Below, in pieces: positions 17,184 to 25,543 of a stretch of 32,045 nt of DNA. Each line of letters starts with the position of its first letter. Position 1 is the first letter of the stretch. The translations under genes and the position numbers were made by a program. This stretch comes from Ruminococcus sp. UBA4350 (GTDB lineage Bacteria > Bacillota > Clostridia > Oscillospirales > Ruminococcaceae). Location: the NCBI GenBank assembly GCA_002394125.1, contig DGSY01000109.1, positions 1,220 through 33,264 of the forward strand. Direction: 5' to 3'. The notes beneath the pieces were generated by a model that was not told the origin of the DNA, made no database searches, and worked only from the letters and a program-made list of their open reading frames with translations.

Positions 17184-18821
17184 TTACGCCGCATCCCCTC
17201 CGGCAGGCGAGACCGTCAGCGTGCATTTTCCGTCAGCGATCTGATCGAACGAGATCTGAATGCCCGCTGCGGAGCCGTCCTTCCATGTAAAGCCCTCTGT
17301 GTCTGCATCTGCCTTCTCTCCGGCACTGAAATAGCCGTTTCCGTCATTGACGAGTCCGGCAAATTTTGCCCAGTTGAAACGCAGGATCCGCATTCCGCCC
17401 TTATCAGCGGCATTGCCGCGGTTCGCCTCCGGCGTATTCAGCTCGACGATGAAATAATCACCCGCAAAGCCGAAATCCTTCGCTTCTGCCGGCACATCTC
17501 TCGGGATCACCAGAAAATCGCGTGTTGTCTGGTTCGAGCCGATTGTGAATTTCTGTGTGCCGCCGGTGTAAACCTGCATATTCTCCGGCGTACACCAGCC
17601 GAGCCGCGTTTTGTTGAATGCACACAGGTCACCGCCGGCCATCATCAGCTCTCCGCCTGCTTCGCCGTGCATCGTAATCTGATCTTCACCTTCGGCTGCT
17701 TCCGTGTTGTAGAAGTCCTCCAGTCCCATCGCATGGCCAAGCTCATGTGTCCATATCATGTTGAATCCCGCCTGATCGGTGACATCCGCCGCACCCTGAA
17801 TCTTATAATAACGACGCTGCTTGTAATTGACACCGTCAAACACGATCGGATTACATTCCCAGTACGATTCATAGCCCGGCCACCAGTCATATTCGCCTTG
17901 AACAATGCTCATCAGGTCGTATTGAAATTTCTGAATCGCATTGGGAAGAACATAAATGACTGCATCGAGACAGCCGTTCCCGTCGGAATCATAGCGCGAT
18001 AAATCGAGCTCTCCGGATGCACTCAGCGCATCCAGTGCCTCTTTGTTCAGCCTTGAATCCTGCTTGCTTCTGAGCGGTGTACCCTCAGGAACATCTTTGC
18101 CGGCAGCGGCATAGCCGCTAAAACGATAATAATCGAGAAGATTATCCTTCGCCGTATAGGTAAAGACATCGCCGGAGAGCTTCAGCTTTCCGCCGGAAGC
18201 ACGGTCATAGAATGCGGAGATGCTCTCATAGGGATACGCGGGAGATTCCTTGTCCTCCGGGCCGAAGCACCGCGCCTGGATCTCCTCTGCGGTCAGCCCG
18301 CCCTCAAGCGGATAATCCGGAAAGTCGATCACGATCATCAGCACACGCTGTTCACCGAAGGTATGAAGCTGATGCTCAAATGCTTTGCCGACCGGCATCC
18401 AGGCGTCGGGGTTTTCCTCCGGCGGTCTGGAATTTCCGCCGGGCCAGTTCGCCTTTTGCGTACCGTATGCTTCTATCATCTTCTGCTTCATGACCGACAG
18501 ATCAACGGCACTCATCGCACCGTCGCCGTCCATATCAGCACGAATATACTGCTTGTCCTTCGCCAGCACCTCGTCCATGTTGCGAAAGAGGAAGCCTCCG
18601 AACTGAGAAAGCCAGTTTCTGCATTCCGCAATATCGCTGTAAGCCAGAATGCCGTCACAGTCGATGTCTCCCGGTACGATTTCTTCGACCGACACCGGCG
18701 GTGCTGCGGGCGCATCCGTTACCGGTTCATCAGCCGCAAACGCGAGTGTTCCCGGAACAAGACCTGCTGTGAGCAGGAGTGCCGATGCACAGCTGAGCAG
18801 CTGCTTTGCGATTGTCTTCAT
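17184..18821 (-). CDS. Secreted M6-like zinc metalloprotease with N-terminal dockerin
   Basis: 545 residues. Signal peptide 1-29 (LLSCASALLLTAGLVPGTLAFA). A type I dockerin at about 51-118 with calcium loops DIDCDGILAYSD and DMDGDGAMSAVD, then a linker (WPGGNSRPPEENPDAW) and an M6 / immune-inhibitor-A-like peptidase domain. The zinc motif is HELGHAMGLED at 359, with His359, His363 and Asp369, and a YDSDGNGCLDAVIYV motif typical of M6 precedes it. The dockerin is N-terminal to the enzyme; C-terminal placement is more usual. The likely job is extracellular protein degradation on, or processing of, a cohesin-bearing complex (inference). The start at 18821 has AAAGGAGA upstream, and a consensus promoter precedes it. 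Confidence 0.9.
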   Translation of the reverse strand: MKTIAKQLLSCASALLLTAGLVPGTLAFAADEPVTDAPAAPPVSVEEIVPGDIDCDGILAYSDIAECRNWLSQFGGFLFRNMDEVLAKDKQYIRADMDGDGAMSAVDLSVMKQKMIEAYGTQKANWPGGNSRPPEENPDAWMPVGKAFEHQLHTFGEQRVLMIVIDFPDYPLEGGLTAEEIQARCFGPEDKESPAYPYESISAFYDRASGGKLKLSGDVFTYTAKDNLLDYYRFSGYAAAGKDVPEGTPLRSKQDSRLNKEALDALSASGELDLSRYDSDGNGCLDAVIYVLPNAIQKFQYDLMSIVQGEYDWWPGYESYWECNPIVFDGVNYKQRRYYKIQGAADVTDQAGFNMIWTHELGHAMGLEDFYNTEAAEGEDQITMHGEAGGELMMAGGDLCAFNKTRLGWCTPENMQVYTGGTQKFTIGSNQTTRDFLVIPRDVPAEAKDFGFAGDYFIVELNTPEANRGNAADKGGMRILRFNWAKFAGLVNDGNGYFSAGEKADADTEGFTWKDGSAAGIQISFDQIADGKCTLTVSPAGGDAA

Positions 18822-18867
18822 GATTAAGTCTCCTTTTGTTGAATATGCACAGATACTAATTGTTTTT

Positions 18868-18896
18868 ATTATAACACAGTACACGCGGAATGTCAA
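18868..18896 (-). promoter_or_regulatory. Perfect-consensus sigma-A promoter of the M6 protease
   Basis: TTGACA (18891-18896), a 17-bp spacer and TATAAT (18868-18873) on the - strand. The -35 lies inside the dyad TGTC-AA-GACA (18891-18900), a possible operator. Confidence 0.85.
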
Positions 18897-18951
18897 GACA
18901 TATTCTGCGTGCTGTACGGACAATCCGGAGCTGCTGCGCCGTTTCATCCTA

Positions 18952-18980
18952 TTGCATTTCCGGCATAATTCTGCTATAAT
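18952..18980 (+). promoter_or_regulatory. Sigma-A promoter of the polytopic membrane protein gene
   Basis: TTGCAT (18952-18957), a 17-bp spacer and TATAAT (18975-18980), with TGC before the -10 (extended -10). It diverges from the protease promoter about 55 bp away. Confidence 0.8.
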
Positions 18981-19014
18981 ATACACAGATGCTTTTCTCG
19001 AAAGGATGTCTGAA

Positions 19015-20598
19015 ATGGAGAAAATAAAGCTGCGCGCAAGGGATCTTCTTTTTCCCGCCGCCGTTTTTCTGTTTGCAGCGGTCTGCTGCTTTTCCACAAC
19101 GCTCATCGGCGATGATTACTATATGTATTATGCCTTTGACAAGGCGGGACTGTATGCGTTCGCCTTCACAAACGGGCGCTATATCGCGAACAATCTTGCC
19201 TTTCTCATGATCCGGTATCCGGCGGTCAAAGCCGTGCTGTATACACTGACGCTGTCTCTGCTCATCATGCTGCTGGCGCGGTTCGTGCAGTTCAGGGAGA
19301 AGCGGCCGGCGGTCTCATGGCTGGCGTTCGGACTTTTTCTGACCATGCCCGCTGCGATCGTCCGCGAAACGGAGACATGGCTGTTCGGCTATGCCGTCCA
19401 TGTCATTCCGGTGATCTTCACCCTGCTGTATATGCGGCTCTGCTTCCGTTCATTCCGGGGCGAACAGCTGAAACAGCGGGCGCTCATCCCGCTCTGCGGA
19501 CTGCTCGGCTTTGCGGGCGCACTGTTCGCGGAGCATATCTCGATCCTTCATGTTGTATTCGGCATTTTTGTTCTGCTCTATGCTGCGTGCCGGAAGGATC
19601 AGCGGCTCCGCGCCTTTCAGATCGCATTTGCAGCCGGTGCCGCCGCGGGGCTCTGTGTCATGCTGCTGCGTCCGGAATACGGCGATGTGCTGAATGAAAC
19701 AGAATCACTCACCTATCGCGAGATCAGCTTCGATATCACGCAGATGTATTATCATCTGTATAAAATGATCATCCCGATGTTCGCGAAGCAGTTCTGTCTG
19801 CTGCATCTGTGCATCGCCGGCGCACTGCTGATGCTCTTTGTCCGTGCCGACCGCAGCGGCTGGAAAAAGGGGCGCATCCTCTATGTCCGGCTCACACTCG
19901 GCTGCACTGTCGCTTATGCGGTCTATTCCGTCATGATGACAGCGGGCGTTCCGCTGAAATCGCTGACCGGCTCCGAGCGGGTCAGTGCGCTGGAAACGGC
20001 TTTTGTCTTTTTGTATATGCTCTCGGTGATCTATCTCGCGCGTGTGCTGACCGGCCGGCAGCGGCTGCTGCGCGTGACCGTCTATATTTGCAGCACGGTG
20101 ATCTGCGCACTGCCGTTCATCGTTGTCGGCCCGGTCACAGAGCGCTGCTTCTTCATCGGATTCTGCTTCTGGCTGCTGCTCGCGCTGGAGCTCATCTATG
20201 CAGCAGGCGGATCCGGCACGGAGGCATACCGTGAAGCCGCAGCCCGTGCATCCGCTGTCATGGCCTGCACCGTCCTCTGCATCCTCTCCTATATTCATCT
20301 GGTCAACCATTATGTGTTTATGTTCAGCATTGATCTGATGCGGGAGCAGATCGCATCCGGCGAGACCAATCTGGTCATCATTGAGCTGCCGTATCCCGAA
20401 TACAGCATGGCCGATGAGCTTGCACTGTATCTCCCGCAGAGCGGAAAGCTGGACAAGGATCTTGCACTTCAGCTGCAAAAGGGCGATGCAATGGAAAGCT
20501 ACGGCGCGCTGTATTTTGAATACTGGGGACTGACCGATATCTATTCTGTGAAAATCCGCAGCGTCACATCCATTTCGTATTACAGCTATACGCTCTGA
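19015..20598 (+). CDS. Polytopic membrane protein, possibly GT-C-like glycosyltransferase
   Basis: A 527-residue protein with about 11-12 hydrophobic helices and a C-terminal soluble tail. The first extracytoplasmic loop holds an acidic pair, LIGDDYYMYYA, followed by TNGRYIANNLAF. This pattern resembles uncharacterised membrane families (DUF6056-like) and GT-C glycosyltransferases, where acidic residues in loop 1 are catalytic. No sugar-donor motif can be proven, so the function is a guess. The ATG at 19015 is spaced correctly from AAAGGA; the ATG at 19006 overlaps that site. It is monocistronic, flanked by its own promoter and a strong terminator. Confidence 0.7.
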   Translation: MEKIKLRARDLLFPAAVFLFAAVCCFSTTLIGDDYYMYYAFDKAGLYAFAFTNGRYIANNLAFLMIRYPAVKAVLYTLTLSLLIMLLARFVQFREKRPAVSWLAFGLFLTMPAAIVRETETWLFGYAVHVIPVIFTLLYMRLCFRSFRGEQLKQRALIPLCGLLGFAGALFAEHISILHVVFGIFVLLYAACRKDQRLRAFQIAFAAGAAAGLCVMLLRPEYGDVLNETESLTYREISFDITQMYYHLYKMIIPMFAKQFCLLHLCIAGALLMLFVRADRSGWKKGRILYVRLTLGCTVAYAVYSVMMTAGVPLKSLTGSERVSALETAFVFLYMLSVIYLARVLTGRQRLLRVTVYICSTVICALPFIVVGPVTERCFFIGFCFWLLLALELIYAAGGSGTEAYREAAARASAVMACTVLCILSYIHLVNHYVFMFSIDLMREQIASGETNLVIIELPYPEYSMADELALYLPQSGKLDKDLALQLQKGDAMESYGALYFEYWGLTDIYSVKIRSVTSISYYSYTL

Positions 20599-20611
20599 AA
20601 TCTGATACAAA

Positions 20612-20648
20612 AAAGCTTCCCGACCATTCATTCCGGTCGGGAAGCTTT
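20612..20648. terminator. Bidirectional terminator
   Basis: AAAGCTTCCCGACC (20612-20625) pairs perfectly with GGTCGGGAAGCTTT (20635-20648) over a 9-nt loop, with A- and T-runs at the base. It serves the membrane protein gene and the convergent small gene. Confidence 0.88.
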
Positions 20649-20665
20649 CTGCATTCACTTGTTGT

Positions 20666-20977
20666 TCAGGAAACGACTGCCGCTGCCGGCGGGGTAATCA
20701 GATCCCACCATTTCCGGACGTATTCCTTGATGGCTGTGATGTCGCATTTCGTGCAGCAGATGCCGAGTGCATATTCGATCGCGGATTCCAGCCGGAAGCC
20801 GTACTGCTTTGAGACTGTGATCGCCCATTTGATCTCGTCGGCGTAGGGGCTGCATTCCATGCCCTCGACTGTGGTGATCTGCATTTCCGGCTCAGCAGCC
20901 GGTATCACGGCCTCCGTGACCGTGCTGCGCATTTCCTGCGCTTCTTCGGTTTGATTCTTCTTGATTTTGCGACGCAT
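20666..20977 (-). CDS. Small protein of unknown function
   Basis: 103 residues, not recognised. The N-terminus is very basic (MRRKIKKNQ), then comes an acidic/Thr-rich stretch, then a probably helical C-terminal half (EIKWAITVSKQYGFRLESAI, CCTKCDITAIKEYVRKWW) with a CCTKC cysteine cluster. There is no signal peptide or membrane helix. It is surely expressed: a perfect AAGGAGG ribosome site, a near-consensus promoter and a strong terminator surround it. The cysteines might bind a metal, but three cysteines are not enough to claim a zinc finger. Confidence 0.75.
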   Translation of the reverse strand: MRRKIKKNQTEEAQEMRSTVTEAVIPAAEPEMQITTVEGMECSPYADEIKWAITVSKQYGFRLESAIEYALGICCTKCDITAIKEYVRKWWDLITPPAAAVVS

Positions 20978-20997
20978 ATTTTACCTCCTTATGCATC

Positions 20998-21011
20998 AGA
21001 CCGTGCGGTCT
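20998..21011. other. 14-bp dyad in the 5' leader of the small unknown gene
   Basis: AGACCG-TG-CGGTCT is a perfect inverted repeat lying between the promoter and the ribosome site of the gene on the - strand. It could be an operator or a short hairpin. Confidence 0.5.
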
Positions 21012-21056
21012 ATTATTTTAGATGTTTGTGCATTGCTTAATTGCTTCTGCCGTTAT

Positions 21057-21085
21057 ATAATACACTATTCAACCCGATTTGTCAA
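21057..21085 (-). promoter_or_regulatory. Sigma-A promoter of the small unknown gene
   Basis: TTGACA (21080-21085), a 17-bp spacer and TATTAT (21057-21062) on the - strand. No equally clear promoter was found for the divergent ATPase gene in the remaining 125 bp. Confidence 0.8.
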
Positions 21086-21210
21086 GCCCATATGCAGAAA
21101 TAAATGTAAACTTTCTGTGAATAAAGCGCAATGCAGCCCGCTCCCTGTTCAGGAAACCTGCATATCCGCGTGTTTTCCGGCATAGCTTTTACGGAAAGGA
21201 GTGTGCAGAT

Positions 21211-23859
21211 ATGCAGGGACTTACATCAGATGAGGTTCGGATCCGGCAGAAGCGATACGGCAGCAATACGCTTGCGGAACAGGCACGGGCGCATCCGGTC
21301 AGGATCTTTTTCTCACAGTTCACCGATATCATGGTGCTGATCCTGCTCGCAGCTGCTGTGATTTCATGGCTGCTCGGAGAATATGCGGATGCCGTGACGA
21401 TCGCGGTGATCGTCGTGCTGAATGCCGTGCTGGGATTCGTGCAGGAATACAGAACCGAACAGACCCTGCTCGCGCTGCGCAATATGACCGCACCGACGGC
21501 AAAGGTCCGGCGGGACGGCCGGCTCATGACAATCCCCGCAGAGCAGCTCGTGCCGGATGACATCATTTCGCTGGAGGCGGGCGACTGCGTTCCCGCAGAT
21601 GCGCTGATCCTCACGGCGGCGCAGCTCTATGCCGAGGAGTCCATTCTCACCGGCGAATCCGAGGCCGTTGAAAAGCACGCACATACGCAAAATGATCCCG
21701 CGCCCGACCACACAGCAGGCCGCGGCGATATGCTGTATGCCGGAACATCGGTCACACGCGGCACCGCCGAAGCGCGTGTCTGCCTGATCGGAAAATCCAC
21801 GCAAATGGGACAGATCTCGCAAATGCTGACCGACATTGACGGCGGTCAGACACCGCTCCAGAAGCGGCTCGGCGAGCTTGGAAAAACTGTCGCCGTCATC
21901 TGTCTGATCGTCTGCATTGCGGTCTCGGCGGCGGGGATTCTGCGCGGCGAACCGGTTTTCGATATGCTGATGACCGGCATCACCATTGCGATCGCTGCGA
22001 TCCCGGAGGGACTGCCCGCCGCGGTCACAATCGCGCTGGCGCTGGCCGTCCGGCGGATGCTGGCGCGGAATGCGCTCGTCAACCGTCTGCACGCGGTCGA
22101 AACACTCGGCTGTGCATCGGTCATCTGCACCGACAAAACCGGCACGATCACCGAAAATAAAATGACCGTTCAGCGCATCACAACGCCCGATGCAGCCTAC
22201 ACCGTGACCGGTACGGGCTGGCAGAAAAGCGGCAGTCTGATGCAGAACGGCATTGCCTGCCCGCAGCATTCCTGCAATGCGCTGATGCCGCTGCTGCGCT
22301 GCGCAGTCCTCTGCAATCATGCGGAAATCAAGGCCGATGCGTCAGCGGAGGAATGGAGTGTCAGCGGCGATCCGACCGAAGCCGCGCTGCTGATCGCCGC
22401 CGCAAAATGCCGCGTAACGGCTGACGCTTTTTCGCGTTACCGCGTGGTTTCCGAGATCCCGTTTGAGAGCGAGACACGCGCAATGACCGTTTTCTGCAAA
22501 TCGGAAAACAGCATTCTCGCGCTGCGCAAGGGCGCGATCGACGTGATCCTGCGCGATTGTTCCCATTACCGTGCCGGAGGCGCAGATCTCCCGCTGACAC
22601 CGCAGAAACGCGCCGAGCTGGTCTGCGCGGCGGACGCAATGGCGGCCGATGCACTGCGCGTTCTGGCATTCGCGGAGCGAGCCGGATGCAGCACCGCCGA
22701 TGCGCCGGAGAACATGGTTTTCCTCGGCATGATCGGAATGCTCGATCCGCCGCGGGAACAGGCAAAGCGCGCGATCGCCGACTGCACCCGCGCCGGGATC
22801 CGCGTCATTATGCTGACCGGCGACCATATCAAGACCGCCTCCGCGATTGCAAAAAAGGCGGGCATTCCCCACGCCGACCGTGCGATGACCGGTGCAGAGC
22901 TGGATGCACTCAGCGACGAGGCGCTCGCCGAAAAGCTCGAACAATGTGCGGTATTCGCCCGCGTCACGCCCGCGCATAAGCTGCGGCTCGTCCGCGCCTG
23001 CCGTGCAAAGGGACATATCGCCGCGATGACCGGCGACGGCGTGAATGATGCGCCGGCGGTCAAGGAAGCGGATATCGGCGTCGCAATGGGCAAAAACGGC
23101 ACCGATGTCACGCGGCAGGCTGCCGATATCATTCTGCTCGATGACCGGTTTGATACACTGGCGGCGGCGGTCGAGCAGGGGCGGACGGTTTATTCAAATA
23201 TTCGTAAATTCGTGCGTTATCTGCTTGCCTGCAATATCGGCGAGGTGCTGACGATGTTCGCAGGCATTCTCATGGGAATGCCGATGGTGCTGCTGCCGAC
23301 ACAAATTCTGCTTGTCAATCTGATGACGGACGGTCTGCCGGCAGTCGCGCTCGGTCTGGAGCCGCCCGCGCCGGATATCATGCAGCAGCCGCCCCGCGCC
23401 GCAGATGAGAGCTTTTTCGCGGGCGGACTGCTCTCGCGCATCGTCTTTCGCGGCATCTTCATCGCGCTCTCGACACTCGGTTCCTTCACGACTGTCCTGC
23501 GGCTGACCGGCTCCGTGGATGCGGCGCGAACCGGCGCACTCATCACGCTGATCTGCTCACAGCTGCTTCATGTATTCGAGTGCAAGCGCGAGGACGGTAC
23601 GCTGTTTTCCGTTCCGTATTTCTCGAACGGCAAGCTGATCCTCGCGGTGCTTTGCTCGGCGGCGGTCACGCTGGCATCGGTGCAGATCCCGTTTATGCAG
23701 CGGGCATTCTCGACTGTTCCGCTCTCCCCTGCCGCATGGCTTGCCGCGCTCGGATGCAGCTTTGCAGTACCGGTCGCTGCTGCACTCACATTCCGGCATC
23801 ATACAGACCGGTCAGAATCTGTCCGCATCCCGCTCCGCTCTGCAAATCACGGGCGTTGA
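21211..23859 (+). CDS. Calcium-transporting P-type ATPase (P2A/P2B-like)
   Basis: An 882-residue cation pump. N-terminal cation-ATPase domain (TSDEVRIRQKRYGSN), actuator motif TGES at 147, phosphorylation site DKTGTITENKM with Asp308, hinge motif MTGDGVNDAPAVKEAD near 606-620, and TGDHIKTA in the P domain. Membrane ligands fit calcium: PEGLP in helix 4 and NLMTDGLPAVALG in helix 6. The likely role is Ca2+ export from the cytoplasm. The ATG follows GAAAGGAGTG at the right distance. It appears monocistronic; a 13-bp palindrome CGGGCAGTGCCCG sits 2 bp after the stop but has no U-run. Confidence 0.92.
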   Translation: MQGLTSDEVRIRQKRYGSNTLAEQARAHPVRIFFSQFTDIMVLILLAAAVISWLLGEYADAVTIAVIVVLNAVLGFVQEYRTEQTLLALRNMTAPTAKVRRDGRLMTIPAEQLVPDDIISLEAGDCVPADALILTAAQLYAEESILTGESEAVEKHAHTQNDPAPDHTAGRGDMLYAGTSVTRGTAEARVCLIGKSTQMGQISQMLTDIDGGQTPLQKRLGELGKTVAVICLIVCIAVSAAGILRGEPVFDMLMTGITIAIAAIPEGLPAAVTIALALAVRRMLARNALVNRLHAVETLGCASVICTDKTGTITENKMTVQRITTPDAAYTVTGTGWQKSGSLMQNGIACPQHSCNALMPLLRCAVLCNHAEIKADASAEEWSVSGDPTEAALLIAAAKCRVTADAFSRYRVVSEIPFESETRAMTVFCKSENSILALRKGAIDVILRDCSHYRAGGADLPLTPQKRAELVCAADAMAADALRVLAFAERAGCSTADAPENMVFLGMIGMLDPPREQAKRAIADCTRAGIRVIMLTGDHIKTASAIAKKAGIPHADRAMTGAELDALSDEALAEKLEQCAVFARVTPAHKLRLVRACRAKGHIAAMTGDGVNDAPAVKEADIGVAMGKNGTDVTRQAADIILLDDRFDTLAAAVEQGRTVYSNIRKFVRYLLACNIGEVLTMFAGILMGMPMVLLPTQILLVNLMTDGLPAVALGLEPPAPDIMQQPPRAADESFFAGGLLSRIVFRGIFIALSTLGSFTTVLRLTGSVDAARTGALITLICSQLLHVFECKREDGTLFSVPYFSNGKLILAVLCSAAVTLASVQIPFMQRAFSTVPLSPAAWLAALGCSFAVPVAAALTFRHHTDRSESVRIPLRSANHGR

Positions 23860-24065
23860 TACGGGCAGTGCCCGCTGCCGTTTCCCTCCGGCGCCGTTTC
23901 GCAGAGCATATCAATTATGTCGCTGTTACGGCGCTGATCGCGCCTATTGTACGGTCTGGCTTTCATTTTATTCTGCTCCCATTCGTTTCCGGAGGACTTT
24001 AGGAAATGGCTCCGGCACTGCCGGCCCGCCCCTGAAACAAGGAACCGTTTCATCGCAGATACAAC

Positions 24066-24094
24066 AAACGGCAGGGTACGCACCCTGCCGTTTT
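24066..24094. terminator. Bidirectional terminator at the end of the glnN-pyrE operon
   Basis: AAACGGCAGGGT (24066-24077) pairs perfectly with ACCCTGCCGTTT (24082-24093) over a 4-nt loop. T-rich sequence lies on both sides. The rest of 23860-24065 shows no supported gene. Confidence 0.85.
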
Positions 24095-24109
24095 CGTTTC
24101 ACATTCCGA

Positions 24110-24763
24110 TTATACGCCGTACTGTTCGCGGTATGCGCGCATCTGCGGGAGATATGCCTTGCCCTCGACAACGCCGTTCTCGATCGCTGCGATGATATCG
24201 CTGACCGTGACGATCGAATACACATCAATGCCGAACTCCGCCTTGACCTCCTGCACCGCGGACTTGTCGCTGTCAAGTCCCTTTTCCTGCCGGTCAACCG
24301 TGATGATCATGCCGGTGATATTGACATCCGCGACGCTCTTCAATTTCGGATAGACCTCGCGGAGCGCCTTGCCGGAGGTCATGACATCCTCGATCAGCAC
24401 GACCTTTGTGCCGTTTTCGAGCTTCGAGCCGACGATCATGCCGCCCTCGCCGTGATCCTTGACCTCCTTGCGGTCGTAGGCATAGCCCACTTCAATGCCG
24501 TGCTCGCGCCAGAGTGCCGTTGCAGCAGCCGCCGCCAGCGGGATGCCCTTGTAGGCCGGCCCGAACAGCACATCCGCTTCGAGGCCGTGCTCCTGAATGC
24601 AGGCTGCATAATATTCACCGAGACGGCAGAGCTGTCTGCCGGTCTTGTAGTTGCCGGTGTTGACGAAATACGGCGCTTTTCTGCCGGATTTCAGCGTGAA
24701 ATCGCCGAATGTCAGAACGCCGCATTCGGTCATGAACTGAATAAATTCCTCTTTGTAGGTCAT
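24110..24763 (-). CDS. pyrE: Orotate phosphoribosyltransferase
   Basis: A 217-residue cytosolic enzyme that joins orotate to PRPP to make OMP, the fifth step of de novo pyrimidine synthesis. The PRPP-binding motif VVLIEDVMTSGKALRE is intact; the orotate/PRPP loop (YDRKEVKDHGEGG) and the N-terminal FTLKSGRKAPYFVNTG match the PyrE family. Length is normal. ATG 24763 follows AAAGGAAGG. It is the last gene of a probable glnN-mutY-unknown-pyrE transcript ending at a strong terminator. The usual pyr neighbours (pyrF, pyrD) are absent. Confidence 0.93.
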   Translation of the reverse strand: MTYKEEFIQFMTECGVLTFGDFTLKSGRKAPYFVNTGNYKTGRQLCRLGEYYAACIQEHGLEADVLFGPAYKGIPLAAAAATALWREHGIEVGYAYDRKEVKDHGEGGMIVGSKLENGTKVVLIEDVMTSGKALREVYPKLKSVADVNITGMIITVDRQEKGLDSDKSAVQEVKAEFGIDVYSIVTVSDIIAAIENGVVEGKAYLPQMRAYREQYGV

Positions 24764-24821
24764 GTCGTTTTACCTTCCTTTCATTGATGAACGGGATATG
24801 ATTCACAAAATCATTGCGGGC

Positions 24822-25532
24822 TTACAGCTCAGGCATTCCGCCGTCATCAGGCGTATCGGGCGGTGTCTGCGGGTACTGCGGATATGCAGGATATTGCGGC
24901 ATCTGCGGTTCCTGCGGGAAATTTGCAGCCTGCGGATACTGCCGTTCCTGATAGTATCCGGCATTCGGATCGGCGGGCGGCGGATTCAGAAAATAATGCT
25001 CATAGAGGAGCAGAAGCTGCACGAGCTTATCGAGATCCTCATAGATATAGCCGACCTTTTCCGTATACAGATACTGGTATTCGCGGAATGTATAGGAATA
25101 TGTCCTGCCGTTCGCCTTGAATATGATACGGTCGCTGATTGTCGGTATGGCATCGCGGCGGCGGTGCCTGCCCATGCGGTAATGCCCCCGCTCGGTTTTC
25201 TGTGTGCGGATCTCGGTGATATCCGAAAGCGAAAAGGTCTCCGTGCCGGAGAAGCCGCGGTGGATAAATTCGCCGGCTGCGCCGTTGAAGGTGAGCGATT
25301 CGCGGGCATTCAGCACGACAAATACCGTGAACGCGATCAGCACGATCAGGCCGATGAGCGCGTGACGCATCGGGAGCATGATGAGACAGACCGGCAGACC
25401 GACCGCAATGGCGAGTACAACATAGATCTTCCGGATGCAGACCGTTCCGCTGAGTCCCCTGATGATCTCCTCCGCCTGCATACGCCCCTCCTCAACGGAG
25501 TCCGCATGGATCCCAAGCTCTGATAGCTGCAT
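24822..25532 (-). CDS. Unknown two-helix membrane protein with PH-like domain and Pro/Gln/Tyr-rich tail
   Basis: 236 residues. The N-terminal ~35 residues are soluble, then come two adjacent membrane helices (IYVVLAIAVGLPVCLIML and ALIGLIVLIAFTVFVVL). A beta-rich stretch follows that resembles bacterial PH-like domains (SLTFNGAAGEFIHRGF, FSLSDITEI), then a helix, then a ~45-residue tail of repeating P-Q-Y-P units (MPQYPAYPQYPQTPP). ATG 25532 was chosen because AAAGGAG precedes it; the open frame upstream runs into mutY and lacks a ribosome site. It lies 11 bp after mutY and 58 bp before pyrE. The function is unknown. Confidence 0.75.
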   Translation of the reverse strand: MQLSELGIHADSVEEGRMQAEEIIRGLSGTVCIRKIYVVLAIAVGLPVCLIMLPMRHALIGLIVLIAFTVFVVLNARESLTFNGAAGEFIHRGFSGTETFSLSDITEIRTQKTERGHYRMGRHRRRDAIPTISDRIIFKANGRTYSYTFREYQYLYTEKVGYIYEDLDKLVQLLLLYEHYFLNPPPADPNAGYYQERQYPQAANFPQEPQMPQYPAYPQYPQTPPDTPDDGGMPEL

Positions 25533-25543
25533 GGCAACTCCTT

